Source: Haplomitrium mnioides (taxonomy: Eukaryota; Marchantiophyta; Haplomitriopsida; Calobryales). From it: 24,071 bases of DNA. The stretch is taken from contig JBNGIS010008625.1 in NCBI GenBank assembly GCA_049999725.1, positions 32,086 through 56,156 on the forward strand, in the 5' to 3' direction. Every line of letters starts with the position of its first letter. Positions within the stretch are counted from its first letter, which is position 1. The notes beneath the pieces were generated by a model that was not told the origin of the DNA, searched no databases, and was given only the letters and a program-made list of their open reading frames with translations. Made by a program: the position numbers and the translations under genes. Shown here in pieces: positions 1 through 10,096 of the stretch.

Positions 1-372
1 ATACACACATACCCACACGAATCTTCCGTACAACCTACGCCTTCTCTTCTTGTCTTCTTCCTGTTGAGTGTTTTTTTCTCCATTTTCTCCATTCTGTTTG
101 TCGACCTGGTTGGTGCCTGTGATTCCAAAACAAGTGCTATTCCTACAATTGTAATTCTAGAACCTAAGTAACTTTTCTACTTTGAATATAAAAAATGTTT
201 TTAAACTAAATCCTATAAAAGTCTTGGTTGAATTTCTGAGAATCTTCCGTTTGGACAGTGTCCATTGTTTGCCGATTCCGCCATTTGCTTGCTTGCTTTC
301 TTCATTTTCCTCGATTTCGTCTTCCTTTGTCTCTCCTTGCATGCATTTGTAGCTCCCATCCTGGACCCTAAC
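1..372. other. Unassigned left flank
   Basis: No gene is recognised here. The sequence is unrelated to the part of the right-hand LTR (about 8092-8585) that should match if element 1 had two equal LTRs. It is pyrimidine-rich near 45-95, AT-rich near 170-230, and has a minus-strand open stretch running out of the LTR (about 213-481) with no domain I recognise. It could be host flank, another insertion inside the LTR, or the product of a rearrangement. Confidence 0.5.
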
Positions 373-1911
373 AACATCCTTTTGAGGTTGACCAACGGAA
401 CCCGTTGCTTGCTTCCCAATACGCCACGTCATCTGAAGAGAACCTACGGACTTACCCAACTCGCTGAATAAGAACTGTGCCAATGTCGCCGTTTTGTCAT
501 ACCTTCAGAGTGAGAACTATGTATGCGCCCGAGGCCATCTTTGTTAACACTTCCAATAGCTCGCTATAAGAACTACTAGGCCCTTTCGGACAGTTGGCCC
601 CTTTCGAACTTTCGGATGCCGGCCGTACAACGCCAAACTTTCACTAGTCTAGTTGCCAAAGTGGCAACGAGCCACCCTTTCGGTGTCGCTAGCTCCTCTG
701 TCAATCGCACTGGCATTACCTTCATTTTCCGGCCGCTCTCATCTTGCTCGTCGATTCACCGATAGATCGTCTTCTCGCCATGCCCTTCGTTTTCCCCCAC
801 CGGATAGGCGCCATATCACCCTTCTAGCTTAGCCTTCTTCCCATTAGACGGGTGGCAATGGGTCACCGCTTCTCTACTGATGCACGTCGTGTGAACCGAT
901 TCGTCGACAAGTCACCTTTTCGCCTTCATCCGCTCTTATTCGGTCAGATCGGTGATATGCTCCCCTTTCGGCTCTCCTCTATGTTTCCTCTTGACGGGTT
1001 TGCGCTAAGTCGTCCCTTCAACTTCCGCGCTCCTCTTCTGCTCGGATCTTCGATGGATCATCCTTCCGGCACTCTCCCGTTTTCCTTCAGCCAGAACCCT
1101 GATAAGTTGCTATTTCGGCCCTTTTCTTTGCTCCCTTGTTGGGTTCTTCGCGGATCCCTCTTAACTAGGGATCCCTATGTTGTAAGACGGATCGGAACCC
1201 CGTTAAGTGGGCTCCTCACTTAGGGAGGCGCATGTCCACAGATCCGCGGGCCTCTTGGTGCCACCACGTCGTTCGTGGAATCCCGCGAATGGCTCTGGAG
1301 ACGCCACGTTTCTGTGGAATCTCGCGGGGCCTTCCGAGGGCTCCACCTTTCCGCTAGGATTCAGATTCAAAGAAGAGTGTCGATCTACTCTCGCTGAGCG
1401 CGCTCCTGCTTGCGGGATCGAGGCCTCCCTCTTCCCTGGCCTTGCTCGCCCTCGTGACGATCTCACCTCCTCCTTTCAGCTCATGACCCTTGCTTTCCGA
1501 TTTGTGGCCGCTGCAAGACCCTCGTGATTTGCCTTTCTTCAGAGTGCCTTCGAATTTCCTTGTTGTTGATATGTTCCTCTTCCTCTTGCGATCACCTCGC
1601 CATAGGTGGCTGCTCTGTTCCTTCTCCCCAGGCTCCGATCCTTGCACCCTCCTTAGGTCCACGGATTCTCGCTGGCCTACTTTGAATTTGAAAATGGGGT
1701 CCTTTCCCTGGCTGTCGATCACTGCTCTCTCTCCTCATCTCTTCTGCCATGATCATGTTTCCCTTCTAGGAATCATGCGCTCTGCTCTTATCAGCTATTT
1801 GAGGTAATCAGCTGTTCTTGAGAGGCCTTCACACTCGCAAAGGGGACATATTGCCCATGGTGCTTCCGATTTCGTGCATTTAGCTTTAGTGCTCCAAACC
1901 ACCGGCTGACA
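373..1911 (-). repeat. 3' LTR of element 1, truncated
   Basis: Positions 373-1911 match 8586-10096 in the same orientation. A hand count over about 250 aligned bases (from 1203 versus 9402) gives 19 differences, roughly 92% identity, many of them C/T or G/A. The copy ends at 1911 with CTGACA, exactly as the right copy does at 10096, so the element-sense LTR starts TGTCAGCC. Homology stops abruptly near 373. The outer part of the right LTR, about 490 bp including its TATA-like motif, is missing here. A 15-bp indel near 1795-1815 also separates the copies. Confidence 0.85.
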
Positions 1912-1926
1912 TAACTCCCTCTTCAA
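1912..1926 (-). other. Polypurine tract of element 1
   Basis: On the minus strand the sequence TTGAAGAGGGAGTTA lies directly before the LTR start TGTCAGCC. A purine run at this place is the usual second-strand primer of LTR retrotransposons. Its position fixes the inner edge of the 3' LTR. Confidence 0.65.
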
Positions 1927-2011
1927 GTGTGAAGCGTCCCCGCAAACACACTTCTTCTCCCTCAATTTTTTGGTGCCTCTACTGCTGGTCGCTGGCTCGA
2001 CTCTGTATCTC

Positions 2012-2078
2012 CTGCAAAACAACCCTACGAAACACCCCGCCAACAAAACACACACTCACACACACCCACACAACTTAC
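2012..2078 (-). other. Possible 67-nt intron at the 3' end of pol
   Basis: Read on the minus strand, a strong donor (CAG followed by GTAAGT, GT at 2078-2077) is followed 67 nt later by an acceptor with a T-rich lead (TTGTTTTGCAG, AG at 2013-2012). The unspliced integrase frame stops at TAA inside the donor (2075-2077). Splicing would remove this stop and keep the frame open through the polypurine tract into the LTR. The inner part is GT-rich and simple in sequence. Splicing is inference only, and the chance occurrence of good sites in a GT-rich stretch is a real alternative. Confidence 0.3.
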
Positions 2079-3439
2079 CTGCGGTTGCTGGGCGCCCTTG
2101 ATGAGGTCACAGTTGGGCCCTCTTCCGGTTCCTCCAGATTTTCGTACCTCTTCAACCGGTCGAAGTGCACCTTGGTGGCAAACTTGTGACCCTCCAGCGT
2201 CTCCAGCTCTGATGACCCATTCCTGTGGAGCTTCTTCAGAATGAATGGCCCCATCCATCTTGTATACAATTTTCTAGGAAAATGCACAAACCTGCTGTCG
2301 TATAACAACACCAGGTTTCCCTCTTGGAGGTCAGTTGGATTGAGCTTCTTGTCATGTTGTTTCTTCCTCAGCTCCTATTGGTGCTCCAACCTCTCTTGGG
2401 CTAACTCCCTGGTCTCCTCCAAATTCTCCAATTGATAGAGCCTTTCCCCGCTGCTCCGATCCTCAACCATCTTTTCCTGCTCCAGCATTCTTCTTGTAGG
2501 CACCTCGTACTCCACTAGCACTAGAGCATGTTGTTCAAAGACCAAAAAGTAAGGACTATGTCTTGTTGTGGTCTTGTAAGCCAGATTGTAGGCATGGGTG
2601 GCAGTAAGCAGCTTCAGGTCCCAATACGCTTTGTTTGCTGCTACTGTCTTGGTCAGTATCTTGCCCATGACTCCATTGGCTCTTTCTGTGAGGCCATTAG
2701 CCTTGGGGTGATAAGCTATGGTCCTCCTGTGCTTGACCAGGTACCCATTGGTCAGGTCTTTGATCACCTGATTGATGAAGTGTGTCCCCTGATCACTGAC
2801 CAGTTCCAAAGGAGGCCCAAACCTGCAGAACATTTGCTCATATAGGAAGGCTGCCACTGTCTTGGCATCATCCTTCCGAGCTACCCTGGCCTCCACCCAT
2901 TTTGTGGCATAATCTGTGGCTAACAGAATGTACCTGTTGCCCTTCTGAGTGGAAGGTGCAATGGGACCGATGAAGTCGATCCCCCACTTCTCAAATGGTG
3001 CCAAGGGGATGATATGTACCAAAGGATGGCGCTGGTTTGCTGCAGGCCTCCATGTCCTTTGGCATGCATCACATCTTCTGACCAAGAAATGCACATCCTT
3101 GTGCAAAGTGGGCCACCAATATCCTGCATCTAGGACCTTCCTAATGGTGGTGTCAGCAATAAAGTGGCCCCCCACCTTCTCTCCGTAGAGCGCCTGCATT
3201 ACCATTGTGGCCAGATCCCGCTCTACACAACGTCTGATCATTCCGTCATAACCTCTCTTGTGTAATATTCCTTTAATCAAGAGGTATGGTCTCACCTTCT
3301 TGAGGAACACAGCAGGCTCCTCTCTGCTGCTGCCTTGGGAGAGTCGAGCGGAACTGAAGAACTCCGTGATGTGGCCATACTCCGTGGCCCTCTCCACCTT
3401 CACTTGGAACAGGTGTTCGTCTGGGAATTCATCTCCCAC
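2075..3439 (-). pseudogene. Integrase region of element 1 pol
   Basis: This is the integrase part of the polyprotein, which would insert element cDNA into chromosomes. The N-terminal zinc-binding module is visible, with paired cysteines in RRCDACQRT. The catalytic core follows, with the first Asp in WGIDFIGP, the second in LVSDQGTHF and the Glu in GLTERANG, so the DDE triad is intact. A C-terminal segment with KLYTRWMGPF fits the GPY/F module. The frame is continuous with upstream RNase H; the codon at 3439 is GTG, not a true start. A stop falls near 2375 between core and C-terminal module, after which the same frame continues to 2075. No chromodomain is visible at the end. The domain assignment is secure, and the copy is dead because of the stop and upstream frameshifts. 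Confidence 0.85.
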
Positions 3440-3984
3440 CTGCTGTTGGTTGACAGGCCCTGCAATTATGGAAAAGAAGTCTGCATTGCTGTGCTTCTTC
3501 CCAAGCTTGATCTTGACCTCAAAATCAAACTCCTACAACAGAAATACCCACCTTGCAATTCGACCGGTAACGTCTGGCTTGTTCACCATGTACTTCAGCG
3601 CATTGTGATCCGTGTGGAAGATCACCTTGTGCTGCAATAGGTAATACCTAAACTTCTTCAAGGCATAAATAATTCCCAAAATCTCCCAATCTGTTGCAGA
3701 GTAATTCTTCTCTACTGGTGCTAGTAGCCTGCTGGCAAAGTGATGGGGTGGTCACGCCCTTGCTCATCCATCTGGGATAGCACTGCTCCAATGTAGAACC
3801 CAGATACATCAATCATTACATGGAAGTCCCTTCCCCAGCTGGGAGGGACCAACACAGGGGCACTGGCCAACCTTCTCTTCAATTCCATGAAACTCTCTAG
3901 CCTTTCGGGAGTGTCATCGAATGTACTGCCCCCCTTGGTCATTTGGGTGAGGGGCATAGCCACTGAGGTGAATTGGTTGATGAA
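3440..3984 (-). pseudogene. RNase H region of element 1 pol
   Basis: This is the RNase H domain, which degrades the RNA strand during reverse transcription. The first part holds DFHVMIDVSGFYIGAVLSQ, matching the usual Asp-containing first strand followed by GAVLxQ. A frameshift close to 3755 moves the rest into another frame. There the typical downstream block follows (EKNYSATDWEILGIIYALKK, then TDHNALKYM), carrying the Glu and second Asp expected of the fold. An in-frame TAG occurs shortly before the integrase region. RT and this domain share one frame up to the shift, with a TAA between them at about 3985. Confidence 0.8.
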
Positions 3985-5156
3985 TTATCGATAGTAACCA
4001 ACACACCCGAGGAAGCCTTGCACCTCCTTCAGGTTGGTGGGGAAGGCTATATTCATCCAATTGGTGATCTTCTCCTGATCCACCTCAATGCCTATGTTGG
4101 AAATTTGGTGTCCGAGGAGAATCCCCTCCACCCCAAAGAAACATTTTCCTCGGTGTAGCCTCAGCCCAGTTTTCTTGCACCTCTGAAGCGTGAGCCTCAC
4201 ATCCCGCTCGTGGTCTTCCAGCTTGCCATACACCATGAAGTCGTCGATGAACACCTCCAGGAACTTTATGAGGTAGTCATGGAAAATGTTCATCATCATC
4301 CTTTGAAAAGTCCTTGGTGCATTGCACAAGCCAAAAGGCGTCCTCCTGAAAGCAAACACCCCCCATTCCATGGTGAATGTTGTTTTGAGCTGATCCTCCT
4401 CCCGGATCCAGATCTGATTGTACCTAGAGTACCCATCCAGAAAACTGTATACCTCCTGCTCTGCCACCAAGTCCAACACTCCATATGTGAAAGGCAATGG
4501 GTAGTGATCTTTCTTTGTGGCCTCATTCGGTTTTCAGAAATCTTGGCAGATACGGATTTTCTTCTCCCCATTCTGTCCCACCTTTTTGGGTACCACAACC
4601 AAAGGAGACACCCACTTGCTGTTGAGGACAAGGTATATGAAGTCTACCGCTTGTCTATCTCCTCCTTTACCAGCAGGGAGAATCGTGGGTTCATCCGATA
4701 TTGTCGCTGGCGTACTGGGATTGCTGTGGGTTCCAGATCAATCCTATGCTCTCTCAATTCCCTGGGGACTCCCTTGAGATCTACGTGACTCCATGCGAAG
4801 GCGTCACTGTAGTTGTCTAGGAGTTGGGTGAGGGCCCGCTCTGCTTTCCTGGGCAATTGGGACCCGATGTGGAAAGTGTGCCCCTCTCGGACCACCAGCT
4901 GCTTGTGTTGGGCCTCCCTTACTGCCCCCATCTCATTCCTTCCTTTGTTGTCCTTGGCTGGCATCAAGGTAGCCAATGTCACCCCTCTTTTCTCCCGAGG
5001 AGCTTCTGCAGACCTCCACGTGTTTGTTTTCTGGTTCCGCTGAGGTGCTTCGGATCCGTCCCCCTGCTTCTCCGTCCCGTCATAGGTAGATAATTCTATT
5101 TGATGGACGGAAATTACACCCCCTTCCGACAGATCCTCCTCTGTCGCTTTGCTCAC
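3985..5156 (-). pseudogene. Reverse transcriptase region of element 1 pol
   Basis: This is the reverse transcriptase, which copies element RNA into DNA. The N-terminal connection region (LLDNYSDAFAWSHVDLKGVP, RQRQYRMNP) lies in one frame up to about 4644. A one-base shift then moves the reading to the next frame, where VSPLVVVPKKVGQNGEKK, YSFLDGYSRYNQIWI and RTPFGLCNAPRTFQRMM follow in family order. The catalytic box is present as FIDDF, the usual Ty3 variant of YxDD. A TGA interrupts the segment after IRICQDF, where an Arg codon is normal, and a TAA closes the ORF at 3985. Apparent starts within this region (4497) are TTG codons and not real. Identity is secure. Confidence 0.9.
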
Positions 5157-5165
5157 CGTCTGTAC

Positions 5166-6107
5166 CTAGTAGTGGTACTCCGAATCTTCCTCCTCTTCGG
5201 ACCACTCACTGTCGTACTCTGCCTCTGATTGCGTTTCTCCCAGATGAGGAACAGGCCCGTAATGCACTGTCGTTCTGTTGGGGCCAAACACCTGTGTAGA
5301 ATTCCCCCAGTTGTGCATTACCTTGGCCCCATACAGCCACGGTCTCCAGATCAGCATCGAGTAAGGAGATGCTCTAGCGGGTCACATCACCAGGTAGTTG
5401 AGCTTGAATTCCTCCCCTCCGATGAATGTTGGGACTTGCAGGAGAGAGCCCAATGGCTTTACGTGCGACCCATCCACCAGCCTTATGATTCAGGCGGTGT
5501 GCTAGAATTCCGTGAATCCCAGCTTGTGAGCAGTCTCCTCCACCATGATGTTGACGCCTGCCCCTTTATCTACGGGCACCAAGGACAATGTGCAACCCGC
5601 GATCTGTATGTCGATCTCAGGAGCCCCCTTGTCCTTACAAACCAGTTGCAAGTCTGCTGGAACTCCTACCTTGGGCAGCCTCCTTCTTCTCTTCGCTTCC
5701 ATCAACAATTCTTGGAGCTGTCTCCGATATAGAGGGCTGTCCTTGATAAGTTGGCCCACTGTGGCCGTGACAAGACAATTCCTCACATCCGCTTGAATGC
5801 TGTAGAGGGTGGCCTTTGCCCCCTCTTTTGCGACTGCAATTGCCTTCTTCACTTCCTGGTTTCCCCCCTGCTGCTTTCGGACCTCTTTGAGGGTTTCTTC
5901 AACTGCCCGCTCCTCTTCCAGGGCCTCCAAAGCCTCCAATTGTTTTCTCACCTGGTCTTGCTGCTTGGGGTAGAACCATTTAGGATTATCCCTCCGATAA
6001 TCCGAATCGCTCTGAAGCGAGGCCGCTCGAGCTACTTCCTTCTTCGCTCTGGGCTCGGCCTTCCTCTGGCTTCTCTTTGTGGCCTTTGCCCTTGCTCGGG
6101 TCATCAC
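5166..6107 (-). pseudogene. Protease-linker region of element 1 pol
   Basis: The upstream half is a very basic then Glu-rich linker (KATKRSQRKAEPRAKKEVAR, followed by a helical LEALEALEEERAVEETLKEV stretch), probably coiled-coil. The downstream half resembles a retroviral-type aspartic protease that would cut Gag-Pol. LSLVPVDKGAGVNIMVEETA sits where LxDTGAxxN is expected, but the active-site DS/TG is DKG here. Stops occur after LGFTEF (about 5502), within the protease fold. A highly acidic tail (SEWSEEEEDSEYHY) ends at 5166 and leads towards RT. The frame equals that of gag. The protease call rests on the short motif and the position, so it is less secure than RT and integrase. Confidence 0.6.
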
Positions 6108-6137
6108 CCAGAAACAATCTTCGGGGGTTGGCGTCTC

Positions 6138-7556
6138 TCAGCCCGGCAATTCCTCTTCTTCCTCCATCTCCAAAGTAATTAGATTGACAGCTACGGGGGG
6201 AGGAGGATTCACGCTTGGTCTAGGAGCAACATCTGGCCTTCTGGTTGGACGATTCATGGCTATGTGCCCCTCCTTTTTGCATTGGAAGCATAGGGAAGGC
6301 GGTGGCCATACCCGCTCTTCCGTGGCTCCAAACAACTAGTGGAAATGTGGTCGGGTTGGCCACAATTCCAACAGACCATAATTGTCGTTTGGGGAGGCCG
6401 ATTCACAGCCCAATGGTTCATAGGCCCTGCATTCCCTCTTGCAGGCCTGCTCGGAATTGTACGAAGCCCCCCACTAATCTGATTCAACGTTTCTGGGGCT
6501 CTTACAAGACATACTCCACTTCCTCCCTGATGTATTTTGGCGCTTCTTCCCTCACATAGTGCAAAACATTTGTGTCGTTTGGACACTCATGGGGGGAATG
6601 TCCGTGCTGCTTGCACCTGACGCACCAGACACCGACTCTTCTAGTTGGCAGGGGCCTGCCCTCCGGCTTGATTCTTGCCAAGAGTATGTTCATTGCCTCC
6701 ATCTTGGCGCTCAGCTCCTTAATTCGATCCCTCCTCCTGGCTTTCTGCTCGCCTCGGGTTCAGGTTCGGGTTCAGCTTTCTTATATCTTCCTTTGCTGGC
6801 GCCCTTGCGATGACTACTCTCTTTGGCCGGCTTCTTCTTCTTCAAATCCTTCTTTTTCTTTTTCTTTTTCTTTCTAGATGCCATGTCCTCTTCTGAGCTG
6901 CTGCCGCTGGACTCATTCTCGCCTTCCAAGGAGGACTCAGAACTTTGATCTGTTTCCTCGTCGCTATCTGAGGTGTCAGAGGAGTCATCAGAGTCATACT
7001 TGGACTTGGCCTTCCTCCGGGAACTGGTGATAGTAGCCTTCATGTGGGACCTTCCTGCATTGACTGCCTCATCAAGAGTCTGAAGATCCGTTTGGCGCAC
7101 CCAAGTCCCAATGCCTCTGGGGAGCGCTGCCAAGAACCATGCTGTGAGCATTCCATCAGTGGCTGGGGGGTTTAGCTTCCTCGCCACTTTCTTGAATCGT
7201 TGGAGGAACTTTCTCACAGACTCCTTCTTCTTCATCCTCAGCTGACCCATCTTGATCAGCGCTTCCATCTCTTCACTAGTCCCTCGGAACTCGGCTATCA
7301 AGGCCGCCTTGAATGCATTCCAGTCCCTCTTGACATTGTCTGACAGGTCTTTGTACCAAGGCTGAGCTTCTCCTTTTAACACTGCTGGCAGGATCCCAAT
7401 CTTGACAAGGGCCTTCCCATTTGCTGTTGTAGTGTTTTTTAAGTCATCCAACCATGCATCTGGGTCGTCCTCCAGGCGTCCCTTGAAGGACATGTATTTA
7501 AATCTCCCCCGAAGCCCAGGAGGTGGTACAGGGTTGGCCATCCCTTCACTGACCAT
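6138..7556 (-). pseudogene. gag of element 1, three zinc knuckles
   Basis: This encodes the capsid and nucleocapsid part. I start it at the ATG at 7556; the codon at 7592 in the same frame is GTG. The first 190 residues carry the retrotransposon Gag core (WLDDLKNTTTANGKALVKIG, GEAQPWYKDL, FLQRFKKVARKLNPP). Then come Ser/Asp/Glu-rich and Lys-rich stretches, including a run of eight lysines and an EP repeat. A frameshift near 6780 moves to another frame with the first CCHC knuckle (CVRCKQHGHSPHEC). Further frame changes lead to a second (CWNCGQPDHISTSC) and a third that has lost its last Cys (CFQCKKEGHIAMNR). The knuckles bind genomic RNA. Three knuckles spread over about 130 residues with Pro-rich linkers is unusual, since one or two is normal. 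Confidence 0.8.
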
Positions 7557-8091
7557 TGCCACTTCCACCCAGAAATCTCTTCTTTCCGCCACTCTTCCTT
7601 AACAGGCTCAACCCCCAGTGCTCTGTTTCTCAGGAGTGGCTTTCTCACCAACTAACTTGAGTCTCTTGTGCACAAAGTGGTCTCTCCGGTTCAGGTCGGT
7701 CTCAGGTTTTCCAAACCTTTGGCCCTCCTTCTAGCGCCAAAAAATTATGTCGCTCCCCTGTTTTAGGTCTTAACCTTTTCAGACCATGTTTCGAGTGCAG
7801 GGGAGGACGGGTTTCAGGCTTTCAAGTTCTTTTTTGAGATGGGCCCCTTGCTAGTTACCACTTTCAGACCTTAAGGACTCTTCCTCTCTTTACAGGCCTT
7901 ATATTCTTTTCTCACTCTTCTTCTTCTCCTACTCAAGTCAGTCATTCAACCATCCCCAGGCCCATATCCATCACCCCCCAGCTGGTTCGTGTGTAATTTG
8001 AATTCCTGCACTTTATTCCAAGGGCCCATTAACTCAGACCCTGCCACCTTATTTGTGCTTGGGGCAGAATGGGTGCTGTGACCTGCACCAA
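7557..8091 (-). other. Leader and putative primer site of element 1
   Basis: This is non-coding sequence between the 5' LTR and gag. Read on the minus strand, directly after a plausible LTR end (GTATTGAACA) comes TTGGTGCAGGTCACAG (8091-8076), which begins with the TGG expected of a tRNA primer site. I could not match the rest to a specific tRNA from memory, so the primer identity is open. No other feature is seen. Confidence 0.4.
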
Positions 8092-10096
8092 TGTTCAATA
8101 CAACCGTTCTGGACTCCCTCTTCCAGGGTTGTCATAAGATTGATACAACTATTTCCTAGCTATCCTAAGTATGAACTAATTCCTAACCTCTACTGACAAG
8201 ACCAAGAACAAAGGGCATTCACCCCCAGGATCACTTGGTTGTGTCTAGGTGTTTGACTCCCCCTCCAGAGTGGTCCCAGAGCCTGCTCAGCTGATCAGGC
8301 TGTCTCCTAATCCAATTAACCTATAAAACTTCGATGCAGAATGCAAATCTACTACACAAATATGGACAACAAATTTATACAATATACAAGAGAAAACAGA
8401 GTCCTTGAAGGCCGTTGCGCTCACCTCTCTTTCCGTAGTTGACCCGTACGTTGCCCGAGGTTAGGTGAACTCCTCTCCTTGCGCCGCGTGTCACGTGAAT
8501 TGTCTCGGGGTCCTTGGAGTCGCCACGTCCTCCGAAAGGCACCGTTCGATGCCGCCTCGCAAAGGGGTAGGCGGACCGTCGTGCTGACATTCTTTTGAGG
8601 TTGACCAACGGAACCCCTTGCATGCTTCCTAAGACGCCACGTCATCCAAAGGGAACCTCCGGACTTACCCAACTCGCCGAATAAGAATTGTGCCGATGTC
8701 GTCGTTTCGTCATGCCTTCGGAGTGAGAACTATGTACACACCCGAGGCCATCTTTGTTAACACTTCCGAAAGCTCGCTATAAGAACTACTAGGCTATTTC
8801 GGACCATTTGCCCCTTTCGAACTTTCGGATGCCAACCATACCACGTCAAACTTTCACCAGTCTGGTTGCCAAAGCGGCGACGAGTCACCTTTTCGGTGTC
8901 GCTAGCTCCTCCGTCAGTCGCACCGGCGTTACCTTTATTTTCAGACCGCTCTCATCTCGCTCGCCGATTCACCAATAGATCGTCCTTTCGCCGTGCCCTT
9001 CGTTTCCCCCCACCGGATATGCGCCATATTGCCTTTCTGGCTCAGCCTTCTTCCCGTTGGATGGGTGGCGATGGGTCACCGCTTTGCTACTAATGCGCGT
9101 CATGTGAACCGGTTCGCCTTATTGCCTTAACCCGCTTTTATTCGGTTAGATCGGTGATACGCCCCCCTTTCGGCTCTCCTCTGTGTTTCCTCTTGATGGG
9201 TCTGCGCTAAGTCGTCCCTTCGGCTTCCACGCTCCTCCTCAGCTCGGATCTTTGATGGATCATCCTTCCGGCACTCTCCCATTTTCCTTTGGCCAGAACC
9301 TTGATAAGTTGCTGTTTCGGCCCCTTTCTTTGCTCCCCTGTTAGGTTCTTCGCGGATCCCTCTTAACCGGGAATCCCTACGTCGTAAGATGGATTGGAAC
9401 CTCGTTAAGTAGGCTCCCCACTTAGGGAGGCACCTGTCCGCAGATCCGCGGACCTCATGGTGCCGCCACGTCGTCCGTGGAATCCCGCGAAGGGCTTTGG
9501 AGACGCCACGTTTCCGTGGAATCTCGCGGGGCCTTCCGAGGGCTCCACCTTTCCGCTAGGATTTAGATTCAAAGAAGAGTGTCGATCGACCCTCGCTAAG
9601 CGCGCTCCTGCTTGCGGGATCGAAGCGTCCCTCTTCCTTGGCCTTGCTCGCCCTCGTGACGATCTCACCTCCTCCTTTCAGCTCTTGACCCTTGCTTTCC
9701 GATTTGTGGCCGCTGCAAGACCCCCGCGATCTGCCTTTCTTTGGAGTGCCTTCAGATTTCCTTGTTGTTGATCCATTCCTCTTCCTCCTGCGATCACCTC
9801 GCCATAGGTGGCTGCTCTGTTCCTTCTCCCCAGGCTCCGATCCCCGCACCCTCCTTGGGCCCATGGATTCTCGTTGGCCTGCTTTGAATTTGAAAATAGG
9901 GTCCCTTCCCTGGCTGGCGATCACTGCTCTCTCTCCTCATCTCTTCCGCCATGATCCTGTTTCCTTTCTAAGAATCATGCACCCTGCTCTTATCAGTTGT
10001 TCTTGAGAGGTATTTACACTCGCAAAGGGGACATATTGCCCATGGTGCTTCTGATTTTGTGCATTCAGCTTTAGTGCTCCAAACCACCGGCTGACA
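8092..10096 (-). repeat. 5' LTR of element 1
   Basis: The stretch 8586-10096 is the direct-repeat partner of 373-1911. I extend it to 8092 because the plus strand there reads TGTTCAATAC just after the putative primer site, giving TGT...ACA ends for a 2005-bp LTR. A minus-strand TATA-like motif at 8372-8379 lies in the extended part. Both LTR copies keep a minus-strand open stretch of 122 codons (1354-1722 and 9556-9924) with no ATG at its beginning; the plus strand is also open there. No product is recognised. The outer edge at 8092 is inferred because the other LTR lacks this part. Confidence 0.7.
8372..8379 (-). promoter_or_regulatory. TATA-like motif in 5' LTR of element 1
   Basis: The minus strand reads TATAAATT about 280 nt before the inferred LTR end, a sensible distance for a U3/R promoter. 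The truncated left LTR lacks this segment. There is no transcription evidence in the sequence itself. Confidence 0.3.

Larger units (their letters stand above)
373..10096 (-). mobile_element. Decayed Ty3/gypsy LTR retrotransposon, element 1
   Basis: This is a long retrotransposon read right to left: 5' LTR, leader, gag with zinc knuckles, protease, RT, RNase H, integrase, polypurine tract, 3' LTR. The order RT-RNase H-integrase is diagnostic of Ty3/gypsy. No chromodomain follows the integrase GPY/F-like segment, so it is not a typical chromovirus. OTA (Tat/Athila) or one of the seedless-plant lineages such as Phygy or Selgy are the alternatives to test. The coding part changes frame at least four times and has several in-frame stops, so it cannot encode a working polyprotein. 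The right LTR end lies in satellite A, but no satellite is found left of the element. The left boundary at 373 is therefore where LTR homology stops, not a proven insertion end, and no target-site duplication was found. Confidence 0.85.

Noticed and set aside
140-180. Copia-like LTR end and primer site near 150-175
   Set aside because: The similarity to TGGTATCAGAGC is too weak, with several mismatches, and no partner LTR is present.
1207-1527. Plus-strand open frame in the LTR (also at 9457-9771) as a host gene
   Set aside because: It is part of the LTR, several frames are open in the same GC-rich stretch, and no domain is recognised.
2075-2311. Chromodomain at the end of element 1 integrase
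   Set aside because: The segment matches a GPY/F-like module (KLYTRWMGPF), and nothing like a chromodomain follows it before the polypurine tract.
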